From assembly GCA_963978895.1 (NCBI GenBank), contig OZ022240.1:43002768-43066767 (forward strand): a DNA stretch of 64,000 nt, in the 5' to 3' direction. A program made the translations under genes and the position numbers. Position 1 is the first letter of the stretch. Each line of letters begins with the position of its first letter. Shown here one piece after another: positions 20,231 to 30,621 of the stretch. Under the pieces are notes generated by a model, which worked only from the letters and a program-made list of their open reading frames with translations, did no database searches and was not told the origin of the DNA. The DNA comes from Erpobdella octoculata (Eukaryota; Annelida; Clitellata; Hirudinida; Erpobdellidae).

Positions 20231-22027
20231 TCACAATTGGAAAACATTTATGATAAAAGATTGTTCTTCTTCGCCAACCACTAATAAACGATTTGTTGTT
20301 GAATCAAAACAAATATCATTTAGATCACATTGAGCATTAAACGATTTTACAAAATTTAAATTAAAATCATATACATGAATATTTTTGGAATAAGAGTCAC
20401 CAACAAATAAGTTACAATTGTTGTCTGTTGTCAGTCTATGATTAGGCCTAGGAAAGCCTGGTCTTAAATTAACCTGTTTAATGATATCTCCTTTGCAGTT
20501 TATTAAATAAAGTAATGAACGGTTTGAAATTGCAAAGTGATATGTATTCAAGCCAGTAATGGAAACTGTATACTCGGGTAAAATAACGGCACGTACGATT
20601 TCGCCATTTAATGTAATTTCAATTAATTTCTTATTTTCTAAAACAAACAATTTCATATCCGATGAACCCACAATCGCAATTCCTTTAAACTTGAGTTTTA
20701 TTGTTTTCTTCCAATCAGGACTGTCTTTCTGTTTTTCAAGATTATAAACATCCAGTAAAAAATCGTTTAACACGCACAAGAAATTATCAACTAATTCGGC
20801 TTTTTCAGTTTCTGTAGTGTAATAGATTCTTATATTTAAATCAATGGAAAAAAGGTATTCATATGTTGTTTTGCAATAAACATCAATTTTATAAGAATGT
20901 TTGTCTTTACTTGGACTCCCGATATACACTTTTGTTTGGCTAATCGATAATTTATGAACATTATTAGTTATGGCAATCGATTTAATAAGCTCAGGTTGAA
21001 TTTCACTAGTTGACATTAAATTTCCTATTGAAAATTGTGAGGAATGAAATTTTGTATCCAACGGTTTTGGTTTAAAGACAAGATTCAACTTTTCATTAAA
21101 ACACTTTGAAATCAATTCATAATTTTTTCTTGAATTATCTTCATCTAACAATTTAACATTATCATTTTCAATTGATTCAATAAGATTAATTGGATTAAAA
21201 TGTTGAGACCATTTTTTATACTTTTCAATTTTTTCTTCAAGTTCTGTTTTCAATTTTACCAATTCTTCAGAATATAAAATTATATGTTGATTAATTGTAT
21301 TACATTTTCTATCAATAATTGCATTGAAGTCATTTTGGCATGAATCAATAAAATTGATAAATTTAAGTTTGAGATCTTCGCAATGTTCTTGAATTTGGAT
21401 TTTCAATTTTTTATTTTCATTTTCAACAGACTGTTTTTGTGTATTAATTGCATTTAAATTTGTTTTCAGAGTTTCTCTGTTGTTGTAGTTTTTTAATATT
21501 TCTTGTTCCAAATTTTTTTGAAAGGTTATTTTAAATTCTGCAAAAGTTGTCAAGATGCAGGATTCATGATCAAAAAGCTTTCCTGAATCAACCCACTTCT
21601 GACAAGATTTGCAATATGTTACTTCAAAATCTTCTTTTTTCATGGTATTAATTTTTGCTAAGACATGATTTTTTGTTGAAGGAATTCTTCTATGTGCAGA
21701 TATACATGATGAACACAAATACAATTTGCATTCAAAACATAAACTAGTAACTTCTTTTTTTAAGCAAGATCCACAAAATATTTTATTAGTTTCAGTGAGA
21801 CATTCAATAAAGTCATTTTTCTTTAAATTTTCTAAACCTCCTTCAGGTTGTTCAAAACAAATATCACATTTGGGACAGTTCAATTTATTTTTTTTGTTTG
21901 ATGTTTTTTCATTAAATTCAACTTTGAGACATTCAAAACAGAAACTGTGCAAACATGGGAGCATTCGAGCATCTTTAATTTCTTCCGAGCAAATCAAACA
22001 TTTAACAAAACTTGAATAATTTTCCAT
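20231..22027 (-). CDS. TRIM-like RING/B-box/coiled-coil/propeller protein, family A
   Basis: An intact 598-residue minus-strand copy. RING ligands C10, C13, C25, H27, C30, C33, C51 and C54 are present, as are the B-box (FCGSC ... LCFECKLYLCSSC ... H) and the C-C-H-C module. The RING-proximal segment (KVEFNEKTSNKKNK, CDICFEQPEGG) groups with the gene at 54520, while the propeller variable segments (IGSPSKDKHSYK, NIRIYYTTETEKAE) are the longest in the set and share SP-KDK with the 23320 gene, so it looks mosaic. The leader is of a second type, shared with 54520. CTAG lies 18 bp after the stop. It is probably a functional ubiquitin-ligase-type protein. Confidence 0.9.
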   Translation of the reverse strand: MENYSSFVKCLICSEEIKDARMLPCLHSFCFECLKVEFNEKTSNKKNKLNCPKCDICFEQPEGGLENLKKNDFIECLTETNKIFCGSCLKKEVTSLCFECKLYLCSSCISAHRRIPSTKNHVLAKINTMKKEDFEVTYCKSCQKWVDSGKLFDHESCILTTFAEFKITFQKNLEQEILKNYNNRETLKTNLNAINTQKQSVENENKKLKIQIQEHCEDLKLKFINFIDSCQNDFNAIIDRKCNTINQHIILYSEELVKLKTELEEKIEKYKKWSQHFNPINLIESIENDNVKLLDEDNSRKNYELISKCFNEKLNLVFKPKPLDTKFHSSQFSIGNLMSTSEIQPELIKSIAITNNVHKLSISQTKVYIGSPSKDKHSYKIDVYCKTTYEYLFSIDLNIRIYYTTETEKAELVDNFLCVLNDFLLDVYNLEKQKDSPDWKKTIKLKFKGIAIVGSSDMKLFVLENKKLIEITLNGEIVRAVILPEYTVSITGLNTYHFAISNRSLLYLINCKGDIIKQVNLRPGFPRPNHRLTTDNNCNLFVGDSYSKNIHVYDFNLNFVKSFNAQCDLNDICFDSTTNRLLVVGEEEQSFIINVFQL

Positions 22028-22075
22028 TTCTGTAATTGTTAAATTTAATTATGAAACAGTTTAAAAGGTTTAAGC
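22028..22075 (-). promoter_or_regulatory. Leader of family A genes (type 2)
   Basis: On the minus strand 'cttaaaccttttaaactgtt' then 'tcataatt...caattacagaaATGG'. The gene at 54520 has nearly the same leader ('...ttataga aATGG'). The 'ttacag'/'ttatag' two bases before the ATG fits a 3' splice site, so a 5' UTR intron is possible. Confidence 0.4.
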
Positions 22076-22084
22076 AAAAAAGAT

Positions 22085-22460
22085 AATATTAAATGTTAAA
22101 AACAGCTGTATTTTATTGTAAACCACTAGAGCAGAACAGTATACACGATTATTTTCATAATTTATATTTGTAGCAGCCTAGTGCTTTTTTGAATAGTCTG
22201 TAGCAGCTTATTCACAAAATTTTACTGGCTATTGCGAGAAGTTAAATTTTTAGACAAATAATTTTTTAAATAAACTGTAATAAGCAATATCGGGTGTGGA
22301 AGACATAACTTGATTTTACTGCCAACAAAATACTGATTTGGTTAGTTGATTTAGCTTAAGAAACTGCTGAATAAGTTTTGTAGAGTTTGATACATTCGTA
22401 AAAACATACAAGGTTTGCCATAATTAAACAATTCTTTGAATAACTGAAAAAAATGTTTTT
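22085..22460 (+). repeat. R1, partial copy
   Basis: Shares the 'aaaaacagctgtattttatt' to 'attgatttggttagttgatt' core with the other R1 copies, then diverges. Confidence 0.7.
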
Positions 22461-22929
22461 GCATAACTACAAATTATTTTTCAATGCATTTTAAAAAATA
22501 CACCATAATCTAGCATTCTTACAAATTTTTTGAACTTTTGCTTTACTCTAATCCATAATAGTTCAGCTTGTTTTATTTAGGATATTGGCCTAAATTATTG
22601 TTTCATCAATGTTTAAGAGTTTGCACCATTTAAATATTTTGATTTCACAAACTCATTTCAAAATTCATTTTTTCACTAAAATAGTATATGACATTTTTTT
22701 TGGTTCTATCAAACTTTCAGACCTGAAATGTGGTTTAGATACTATTGAATGTGGTAATTAGATAACGTGGTTGTTCTATCTACTAGCAATATCTAAAGAT
22801 TGTTTAATGTGGATCAAACCTGGTTCAAGGAAATTAAAATCACTAACTTTCATCCCATGCCTTCGTAAGACAGCTTCGTCATTTTTTGAAAAATAAATCC
22901 AGCTTAATGTTTAAGCAAGAGAGCAAGAA
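22461..22929. other. Gene-free stretch
   Basis: AT-rich; no supported ORF, RNA gene or repeat. Confidence 0.5.
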
Positions 22930-23180
22930 CTCACTTGTTCTCCAGCTCGCTCTTCAGTTCCCGGCTGCTTTTTCGATACCGCTTGGTTTCCTGTTCCTGC
23001 TCATTTTCCAATTTCCGCTCGCTTTCTTATTCACGTTTCATTCGCTTTCTCGCTCCCGCTCACTTTGTGACTGATCTCAATTTATTTTCACACAATCTTT
23101 TTTCTAGTGGCTATCATTAATGTGTTACAATCGTTTGAATGATCTAACAATGCATAAAGGACATACACACAGACTGTCAA
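22930..23180 (+). repeat. C/T-rich degenerate minisatellite, truncated copy, and shared upstream flank
   Basis: Matches the 3' part of the blocks at 4080-4330, 13600-13850 and 38700-38955; the Helitron-like terminus is missing here. It marks the left end of the large duplication SD-1 (the second copy begins near 38690). The open frames 22886-23074 and 22935-23120 derive from it. Confidence 0.7.
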
Positions 23181-23274
23181 TTTATATATAAAAATTTAAA
23201 AATGAGTTTTTTGTGTGAACAATATTGTTTTTATGGTTTGTTTGCTTTTCAGCCTTTTTGAAAGTTAATATTTT

Positions 23275-23319
23275 TTGTAAAAATTAATTGTTTTATAATT
23301 CAATTTAGCAATCTTAAAA
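23275..23319 (+). promoter_or_regulatory. Conserved leader of family A genes (type 1)
   Basis: Same 45-bp leader as before 4467, 14470 and 39092. Confidence 0.4.
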
Positions 23320-25110
23320 ATGGAACATTATTCAAGTTTTGTAAAATGTTTCATCTGTTCAAAAGAAATTAAAGATGCTCGGATGCTTCCATGTTTGCAC
23401 AGTTTCTGTTTTGAATGTCTTAAAAGAAAATTTATTGGAAAAATGTCAAACAAAGAAATCAAATTAAATTGTCCAAAATGTAATATTTCTTTTGAAATAC
23501 CAGAAAAAGATTTAGAAAATTTAAAGAAAAATGAATTTATTGAATGTCTTACTGAAACTAATAAAATATTCTGTGGAACTTGCTCCAAAGAAGAAGTTAC
23601 CAGTTTTTGCTTGGAATGCAAGTTGTATTTGTGTTTTTCATGTTTATCTGTTCATCAAAAAATTCCTTCAGCAAAAAATCACGTTTTGGCAAAAATAAAT
23701 TCGATAACAAAAAAAGATTTAGAAGCATCATATTGCAAATCTTGTCAGAAATGGGTTGATTCAGAAAAACCTTTTGATCATAAATTGTGCATCTTGACAA
23801 CTTTTGCAGATTTTAAAAAGACATTCCACAAAAATTTGGAGCAAGAAGTAATTAAAAACTACAACAACATAAAAACTCTGAAAACAAATTTAAATGTAAT
23901 TAATACACAAAAATTGTCAGTTGAAAATGAAACTAAAAAATTAAAAATACAAATTCAAGAACATTGCGAAAATCTTAAACAAAAATTTATCAATTTTATT
24001 GATTTATGCCAAAATAACTTCAATGCAATTATTGAAATAAAAAACAATGAAATTGATCAAAAGTTAATTTTATATTCAGAAGAATTGGTAAAATTGAAGA
24101 CAGAACTTGAAGAAAAAATTGAAAAATATAAAAAATGGTCTCAATATTTTAATCCACTTATTCTTATTGAAGCAATTGAAAATGATAATGTTAAATTGTT
24201 AGATGAAGATGAAAATAATTCAAGAAAAAATTATGAATTGATTTTTAAGTGTATTAATGAAACGTTGAATCTTGTTTTTGAACCAAAACCATTAGATACA
24301 AAGTTTCATTCCTCACAATTTTCAATAGGAAATTTAATGTCAACTAATGAAATTCAACCAGAGCTTATTAAAACGATTGCCATAACTAATTATATTGACA
24401 AATTATCGATTAGCCAAACAAAAGTGTATATCGGGAGTCCAACTAAGGACAAAAATTCTTATAAAATTGAAGTTTATTGCAGAACAACATATGAATATCT
24501 TTTTTCTTTTGATTTAATTTTAGGAGATGAATACATTTTAAAAATTGAATTTGTTGAGAATTTCTTGTGCGTGTTAAATAATTCCTCATTGGATGTTTAT
24601 AATCTTGAAAAACTGGATGATAGTCCTGATTGGAGGAAAACTATAAAACTTGAATTTAAAGGAGATGTGATTGTTGGTTCATCGGATAATAATTTGTTTG
24701 TCTTAATCATAAAAGATAATAAAAAATTAATTGAAATCACATTGAATGGTAAAATTGTACGTGCCATTGTAATCCCCGAGTGTCCATATTTCATTACTGG
24801 CTTGAAAAAACATCACTTTGCAATTTCAAATCGTTTAGGACTTCATCTAATAAACTGCAAAGGAGATATCATTAAACAAGTTAATTTAAAACCTGGCTTC
24901 CCTAGACTGACAACAGACAACAATTGTAACTTATTTGTTGTTGCCTCTTATGAAGAAAGTATTCATGTATATGATTTTAATTTAAATTTTGTAAAATCGT
25001 TTAATGCTCAATGTCATCCAAGCAATATTTGTTTTGATTCAACAACGAATCGTTTATTAGTGGTTGGGGTAGGAAAACAATCTTATATCATGAATGTTTT
25101 CCAATTGTGA
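23320..25110 (+). CDS. TRIM-like RING/B-box/coiled-coil/propeller protein, family A
   Basis: An intact 596-residue copy beginning MEHYSSF. The RING (C10-C54), B-box and C-C-H-C module are complete. The B-box region (CGTCSKEEVTSFCLECKLYLC) is closest to the 4467 gene. The propeller has its own variable segments (IGSPTKDKNSYK; DLILGDEYILKIE; NNLFVLIIKDNKK with a small insertion). CTAG at 25128-25131 lies 18 bp after the stop, followed by a hairpin-forming 'acccagtgttacttgggt'. This gene is the family A member of SD-1 copy 1; its partner in copy 2 is 39092-40872, which carries a frameshift. Confidence 0.9.
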   Translation: MEHYSSFVKCFICSKEIKDARMLPCLHSFCFECLKRKFIGKMSNKEIKLNCPKCNISFEIPEKDLENLKKNEFIECLTETNKIFCGTCSKEEVTSFCLECKLYLCFSCLSVHQKIPSAKNHVLAKINSITKKDLEASYCKSCQKWVDSEKPFDHKLCILTTFADFKKTFHKNLEQEVIKNYNNIKTLKTNLNVINTQKLSVENETKKLKIQIQEHCENLKQKFINFIDLCQNNFNAIIEIKNNEIDQKLILYSEELVKLKTELEEKIEKYKKWSQYFNPLILIEAIENDNVKLLDEDENNSRKNYELIFKCINETLNLVFEPKPLDTKFHSSQFSIGNLMSTNEIQPELIKTIAITNYIDKLSISQTKVYIGSPTKDKNSYKIEVYCRTTYEYLFSFDLILGDEYILKIEFVENFLCVLNNSSLDVYNLEKLDDSPDWRKTIKLEFKGDVIVGSSDNNLFVLIIKDNKKLIEITLNGKIVRAIVIPECPYFITGLKKHHFAISNRLGLHLINCKGDIIKQVNLKPGFPRLTTDNNCNLFVVASYEESIHVYDFNLNFVKSFNAQCHPSNICFDSTTNRLLVVGVGKQSYIMNVFQL

Positions 25111-25127
25111 TGTAAATTTATTTATAA

Positions 25128-25156
25128 CTAGCTCTGTTACCCAGTGTTACTTGGGT
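25128..25156 (-). mobile_element. Helitron-terminus-like motif after the family A stop
   Basis: On the minus strand: hairpin with arms ACCCA/TGGGT, 'aacagag', then CTAGT, a layout matching Helitron 3' ends. The same motif follows the genes at 54520 and 39092 and, in opposite orientation, 20231 and the stubs at 19916 and 58324. Confidence 0.5.
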
Positions 25157-26112
25157 TTTTACAGGATTTTCGTTCCGATTTTGTCCAAAAAATTGTTTAT
25201 CGGTGGTATAAAAGATTCTTGTTTGTTGAATGCTTTTCAATTAAGATGATTAAGACTTTCTCTTTTCATTGAATTCATTTTTGCTTGGTTTTTATACTTT
25301 TATTTGTTTTATTGATTTAGTTAAAACGTGATTTTTCGCCAAGTTTATAAAAATTGCCTGAAATGATAATTTTTTATTTAAGTTCTTTTTAAAAGTATAA
25401 AATTTTACCGAGTAAGCCGTAAAAACAAAGTTATTTTTTACAATTTTTTTTCATATTTCAAGATTTGCCGGCTTTTCATTTATTGCATTTTTTTCAAACA
25501 ACACTTTTCAAATTTATATATATCAAACATTTATTTAATTTTACTTATCTCGTTTTGGTTTTCAAAAATGAATATTTTTTTAATTACAATTTTTTTTTGA
25601 GAAAAAATTTCAATTTTTAATAAAATGCATTGTTTTGAAAATCGAGTCTATTTTTTATATTTCAACTCGATTGGATGACGAAAGTTAGTTAAAAAAATTT
25701 TCAAGATTTGCAAGCATTCAAGCAATCAACTAAGACCGGCGGTGAAGTTGATATAACGAATTCAAAATAAATAATTCAAATAAAATTGTGTGCGACCTCC
25801 CAGTATGAAATATAATTTTTCTTATTAATATTTGTAAAACTTTAATAACAAAATTTAATGAAATCTAAAGTCCCCGGATTTAAATATGCTAATATTTTTC
25901 CTATATGGTAAATTGACATGATTGATAGTAAGTTTTATTTAAGTTTACTAAAATGCTTAAATAAAGACTAATACAGTTATTGAGACACTTAGTTCGATTA
26001 AGTGAATATTAACTTCTAATAAATTTAGGACCATCTTATAAAGAACACGAGTACAGTTATCAATATTATAACAACTGGTGTCAGAAGCGGGATACTTATA
26101 GAAATGAGTTTT
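25157..26112. repeat. Gene-free part of SD-1, copy 1
   Basis: 25157-25325 matches 41060-41262 and 25340-26112 matches 42335-43074. The middle part (25380-25760) is a diverged relative of the R1 tail ('gcattgttttgaaaatcgag', 'gatttgccggcttttcat'). No ORF. Confidence 0.75.
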
Positions 26113-26316
26113 GTTACGTTCAGAGGCGAATTTAAGAATTTGGAGACTATAGGCTAAAGTTTCGGTGGCACCACCAGCCCCTCTCCCCCGGGCCCCTAGT
26201 GACTGATTGTTTCCAAAGACCCCGGTTCATGCAAATTTGATATAAAAATTTATTTGAGTAATTATAGTTGGATAGCCTATAAATATAATAATGCTATGTA
26301 ATAAAGTAACTAAAAA
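26113..26316 (-). mobile_element. hAT element relic, one end only
   Basis: Octamer 'gttacgtt' (26113-26120) followed by CAGAGGCGAATTTAAG, identical to the left end of the complete element at 43083-43999. Sequence matches for about 170 bp, after which the transposase part and most of the right end are gone. Confidence 0.75.
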
Positions 26317-26412
26317 AATTGATTATTAAAGTGATAAAAATAAAATTGATTATTAAAGTGATAAAAATAAAGTTGATTATTAAAGTAATAAAAATACAAT
26401 TGATTATTAAAG
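26317..26412 (+). repeat. 27-bp tandem repeat, four copies
   Basis: Units of 'attgattattaaagtgataa' plus 7 more bases. The corresponding place in SD-1 copy 2 (about 43332 and 43862) has only single, separated pieces, so the array arose after the duplication. Confidence 0.9.
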
Positions 26413-26960
26413 TGATAAAAAACTTAAGTTTTAGATTAATTTGATATTCAATATCTTCACAATAGTCTTGAATTCGTTTTTTTAAATTGTCGCTTTTTTT
26501 AGTAACAAAATTGGAATGTTTTACAATTCCCTTTAATACAAGGTTTCTGTTATCTAAATTGTTAGTTATTTTTGTATTTTTGTGTGTAACATTTTTATTA
26601 AATTCTTTTTTAAACAGAGATAACTTTTTAAGTGAGCAGAATCTATGATTTAAAAGCGTTTTAAAAATAACCCATTTCTTACATAACCTGCAGTATTGTG
26701 CTTCATTGTTTGTGTTTCTTGCAAGTGAATTTATTTCTGCTAAAACATGATTTGTGATTGCAGTTTTTTTAAGATGAACAGTTGTACATGATGTACACAA
26801 ATATAACTTGCAATCAAAACACACATTAATAATTTCCTTGTTGAAGCAAAATCCACAAAATAGGTGTAGTTTTTTTCTTCTATTCCAAAATAACCTGCAG
26901 TATTGTGCTTCATTGTTTGTGTTTCTTGCAAGTGAATTTAATTCTTAACAAATTGAAATT
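26413..26960 (-). pseudogene. Family B TRIM-like fragment (B-box and coiled-coil start)
   Basis: The minus strand from about 26860 encodes a B-box (CFDCKLYLCTSC-TVH ... NHVLAEINSLA), a C-C-H-C module (YCRLCKKWV ... LNHRFC) and the start of a coiled coil, ending in the 27-bp repeat region. A second, short direct copy of the YCRLC region lies at about 26885-26935. Its SD-1 partner is 44030-45018, which retains more coiled coil. There is no RING and no propeller. Confidence 0.8.
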
Positions 26961-27120
26961 TATTTTTTAACAAGTTGAAAAGGCGCTTTTTTGGAATTTG
27001 TGTAATTCTAAATTATTCAATAGATGGCGCTTGTGTCAATTAAAAAAATTGGTTAAGAAGCACTATGGGCCAGGGACATCTGTTATGCTGTAACTGTTTG
27101 CCATATCCATCAAGTCCTTC

Positions 27121-27440
27121 TGGATAATCTAGACACACGTGGTATTTCTATTTGTTCAATAACATTTCCATTGCAATCGGTTAAAGAAAGCTTGTTCAAT
27201 TGTGAAAACGCAAATCGAGAGTTTTTCCATGCTTTCTTGTTTCTATTCGATGAAAACCTTTTGGTATTACACCAACTATTTTTTCATCCAATGTGATGTT
27301 ACAAACTATTTCACCGTCCAATGATATTTCAAAAAGTTTATTTTTTTCAAAAGAAACAGATTTTTTCCTGATGGATATATAAGGTTTTTTCTACAAATAT
27401 TATGTTTTATTGTTTTTTTATTGTCAGGACCACTTTCAGG
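27121..27440 (-). pseudogene. Family B/A propeller fragment
   Basis: Read on the minus strand in shifting frames it gives SGPDNKKTIKH, then FEKNKLFEISLDGEIVCNIT and LDEKIVGVIPKG, equivalent to the DWKKTIK ... KKLIEITLNGEIVR segment of the intact proteins. At least two frameshifts and missing ends make it a relic. It has no counterpart in SD-1 copy 2. Confidence 0.65.
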
Positions 27441-27454
27441 CATTTCAATGTGTT

Positions 27455-27650
27455 AGTAATGTGGTAAAGCATTCGCCTGTCGGCCTGAGGTCGGCGGTTC
27501 AAATCTCACCGACGTCACCAGCGTCTGTGTTGGGTATTTAAAGACAGGCACCTTAAAAATCTACCGCTAGTTATTTAGGAGAGACTTTGGCGCGATGCGT
27601 TCTAGTAGCTCTCTTAAGCAAGGAAATAGCCATTACGTGATTCTATTTAT
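27455..27650 (+). mobile_element. Candidate tRNA-derived SINE
   Basis: A tRNA-like head with 'tgtggtaaagcattcgcctg' (box A-like) and 'ggttcaaatctc' (box B, matching GGTTCRANYC) 32-35 bp apart is followed by a non-tRNA body that shares 'gtcaccagcgt' and 'cttaagcaagga' with 11628-11680. The anticodon arm does not fold cleanly, so a functional tRNA is unlikely. Confidence 0.5.
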
Positions 27651-28474
27651 TAGATACATCATAACTTAAAAATAATATTTTTAATAACAAAAAAGCATCT
27701 TCTACTGTGCATATAATTTTTACATTTTTTGGGCATATCCTGACACGAAGACATTATTTTTACTTCATTTTGAAGCTCTTATTCAAATATCAAATGCACG
27801 TTCATGGTTGTATGGGGCCACACGTGATCAATGATGATCATGTGTGACAAAATGCGTATGGTTAGCTTTCTGTTAGACAAATTAATCAGGAATTTTTCTT
27901 TTTACACACTTTTACTTAACTTGACATCTCTGTCTGTCTGTCTGTCGATCTGTCGTCAAATTTTGCAAACGATTTTAAACCAACTTCCCGTTGAGCTAGA
28001 GACTTCAAAATTTCAACATACCTCCGAACTAATTATTAATGCATTCTATCAAATTAAATAATTATTTGTGATATTTTCGTCGAACTATTTATTGTCTATG
28101 CTAATATACTCGTTGTTTATGTAACAGAACGTGGCCTACACAATCGATTATATAAACGTGTGTTTTTAAAAAACTTTGTTTTTGCTTCACTTGTTCATTA
28201 TACAGAAATATAGCCATACAATCTGTAAGCAGGACATCGTTTCTCTATTCCATCTTCCTTTTGTTTATTTACGATAGCTTTTCTGGGGTGGTTTAGTAGC
28301 CAGTTGTTATAATAGGTCGGCTTTTTATTATTTGCATGAAGGTTTTTATTGTATTTTAATTATATGGTGAGTTTTATTCAATAAGTTGATTAATATATTG
28401 TAGCTATCGTTGCATAGATGTAACATCAGTTTAGTTTGGTTGATTGAGTTAAGCTCTATTATTTTCTTTTTTTC
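27651..28474. other. Gene-free stretch
   Basis: AT-rich with a short (TCTG)n tract near 27930. The 76-residue frame at 27831-28061 crosses that tract and looks like chance. Confidence 0.45.
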
Positions 28475-28745
28475 CTTTTTACCAATGCTTTTATTAACTC
28501 GTCGTCTCTGTTTCTCTGTCTGTCTGTTTGTTTCTCTGTCTGTCTGTTTGTTTCTCTGTCTGTATGTTTGTTTCTCTGTCTGTTTCAAATCTTGCAATCA
28601 ATTTTTGAGTCACTTCCTGATGATAGATTTTTTTTCAAATTTTGCATACATGCTCAAAATAAAAGACAATGCAATATTCAATTATTAGTTTTACAATAAG
28701 TCAATTAATTTAGTTAATTTTAATTAATTTTGATATTTCGATTTA
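28475..28745 (+). repeat. RC repeat copy
   Basis: Matches 3325-3560, with a longer TCTCTGTCTGT tract (28505-28580). The frames at 28346-28597 and 28410-28688 are its translation. Confidence 0.8.
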
Positions 28746-28904
28746 ATTAAGATATTTCGACTTTAATATAAAATAAAAAAGTAATATAAGAAAAAATTGA
28801 TTGCAAAATTTGTGTTTTAATTACATATAAAAGCATTGGGTTTTAAAAATTCGTTTTTAATTTACTTGTTCAAATTTATTTTAAGTATAAATACCTGTAT
28901 ACAG

Positions 28905-29035
28905 TTAAACCTCGATAGTAAATACCCTGGTTATTAAATACTCCCGATTTATAAATACGCTTTTGATTGGTCCCAGCCAGCAATTACAGTCAAACCACGT
29001 TAGTAAATACCCCCTTGGTTTAAGAATGTCGAAAG
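28905..29035. repeat. Possible pogo/Tc1-like terminal repeat pair
   Basis: 'tacagttaaacctcgatagt' (near 28910) and 'tacagtcaaaccacgttagt' (near 28986) both begin with TA-CAGT-AAACC-CG, the start typical of pogo/Tigger-type terminal repeats. They lie in direct orientation, so this is at best a rearranged remnant. Confidence 0.35.
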
Positions 29036-29304
29036 AAAATTAGTACGCGATATCGAAAAAAAGCATTTTGAGACATAATGAAATAAACTGTCCCTTTAAA
29101 CTTTTCCCTTTGATAGACTAATTTTAATTTCATTTGTTTATTACTGAAATGGCATTTATCTGTTATTTTGTTTAAGAAAAAGAAATTAGAAAGTTGAAAT
29201 AAGAATTTATTTGCACAATAACCAATGTCAAATTCAGGAAATATAAACTTTAATCAGTGTTATAAAAATCTAAAACTTTCACAACTGAAAAACAATAATA
29301 AAGT
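29036..29304. other. Gene-free stretch
   Basis: AT-rich 3' flank of the relic below; nothing recognised. Confidence 0.4.
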
Positions 29305-29475
29305 AACTATAGAAGCCAGTTAACAATAACAAACGATTTGTAGTTGAATCAAAACAGAGATAATCAGCTCCATATTGAGAATCAAAAGAATTAACAAATT
29401 TAAGCAAAATTCAAAATCAAGAACTTTATTTCTTCTACAATCAGCAACAAATAAATTTGGTTGTTATTCAAAGAA
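29305..29475 (-). pseudogene. TRIM-like C-terminal stub
   Basis: Minus-strand frames give NLFVADCRRNKVLDF, then a shift to FVNSFDSQYGADYLCFDSTT and NRLLLL, equal to the last two propeller strands of the family. Frameshifted and lacking upstream sequence. Confidence 0.7.
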
Positions 29476-29949
29476 CTTGAAACAAACGAAATTGGCATCG
29501 ACTTTTAAAAAAACTGAAAAATAAGATCAAAACCACATGAATTCAGATTTAGTTAAAAAAACTATTTAAAAACAAGTAAAACAATCTTAGAAAAACGTTT
29601 CAAGTTCTTAAAATAAAATGTTGGTAAATTTTTCAAATATTAACTAAAAATACTTCAATTTAGTCACAAACAATTATTTGAAATTTATAAAATAATGAAA
29701 AGTTTTCTTGCAGTTTTAAAATTACAGTTTTATTCTATTATTATAGTTTTTTTGATTTTTTTACAAAACAAAACAAATTGTTAGTTTATAAAACTGAACA
29801 AAACAAACATAGCTATTGAATTTAAAAAAAAACTCTAAACATCACATAGTGAAGTTTTTTTAAAGGATTAATAACTCAAAATATCATATAGTGAAGTTAG
29901 TATAAAAGATTAATAACTCAAAATATCATATTTCACAAACAATTTTAAA

Positions 29950-30185
29950 CAAAAAGCGTTTTCAAGAACCACAAACAAACAATTTTTGTTGAATCAAATC
30001 CAAAACATGTTGGTTTACAGTGAAAATCAAAGGAGTTCAAAAAATTTAATTGAAAATCAAAGACATGAATTCAGCTACAAATAAACTAGAATTGTTGTCA
30101 GTTGCTAGTCCGTATACAGTAATTGCGCTTGCTTATTTATCACAACATGCAATAGGAAAATTTTCTTTCAAGAGGACAATACTCA
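29950..30185 (-). pseudogene. Family B C-terminal stub, SD-1 copy 1
   Basis: The minus strand encodes the equivalent of TTDNNS-LFVAE-HVFDF ... LNFLNSFDFHCKPTCFGFDS with several stops and frameshifts. The partner at 45250-45490 is nearly identical, so it was already broken before the duplication. The plus-strand frame at 30050-30262 is its antisense shadow. Confidence 0.7.
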
Positions 30186-30621
30186 ACTTACACAAATTAA
30201 AACATTCTAGTAATTTACAAATAAATTTCAAATATTATTATTCAACTTTTTTAAAATTATAATGCTATTTAAGATTTTAATCATTTTATTTTATGTGTTA
30301 TTTGAAATGTTTTCAATAAATCTAAAAATTAAACAGAATGTAAAATCAATGACAAAAAATTATTTGCAATGCATTTTAACAATTCTATAAGATGGGAAGT
30401 ACTTCATAATTTAAAAAAAAAAAACAAAAATTTAAAATTACTTAAAAGAGAAATTTAAAGAAGCGTTATTTTTGCAATACAATTTTAGTTTATCAATCAA
30501 ATTGGTTTGTAATCATTTAAATTATTTTGTATAGCTATACATTTAATTTTGTAACATAAACATGTAAACAACCAAAAAATTAAAATTAATTATTGTTTAA
30601 ATATACAAAAAAATATAAACG
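30186..30621. other. AT-rich spacer, shared with 45491-45931
   Basis: No ORF; the spacer between the C-terminal stub and the family B gene is conserved in both copies of SD-1. Confidence 0.6.

Noticed and set aside
27455..27530. Functional tRNA gene
   Set aside because: Box A and B are present but the anticodon and acceptor stems do not pair; better explained as the head of a SINE.
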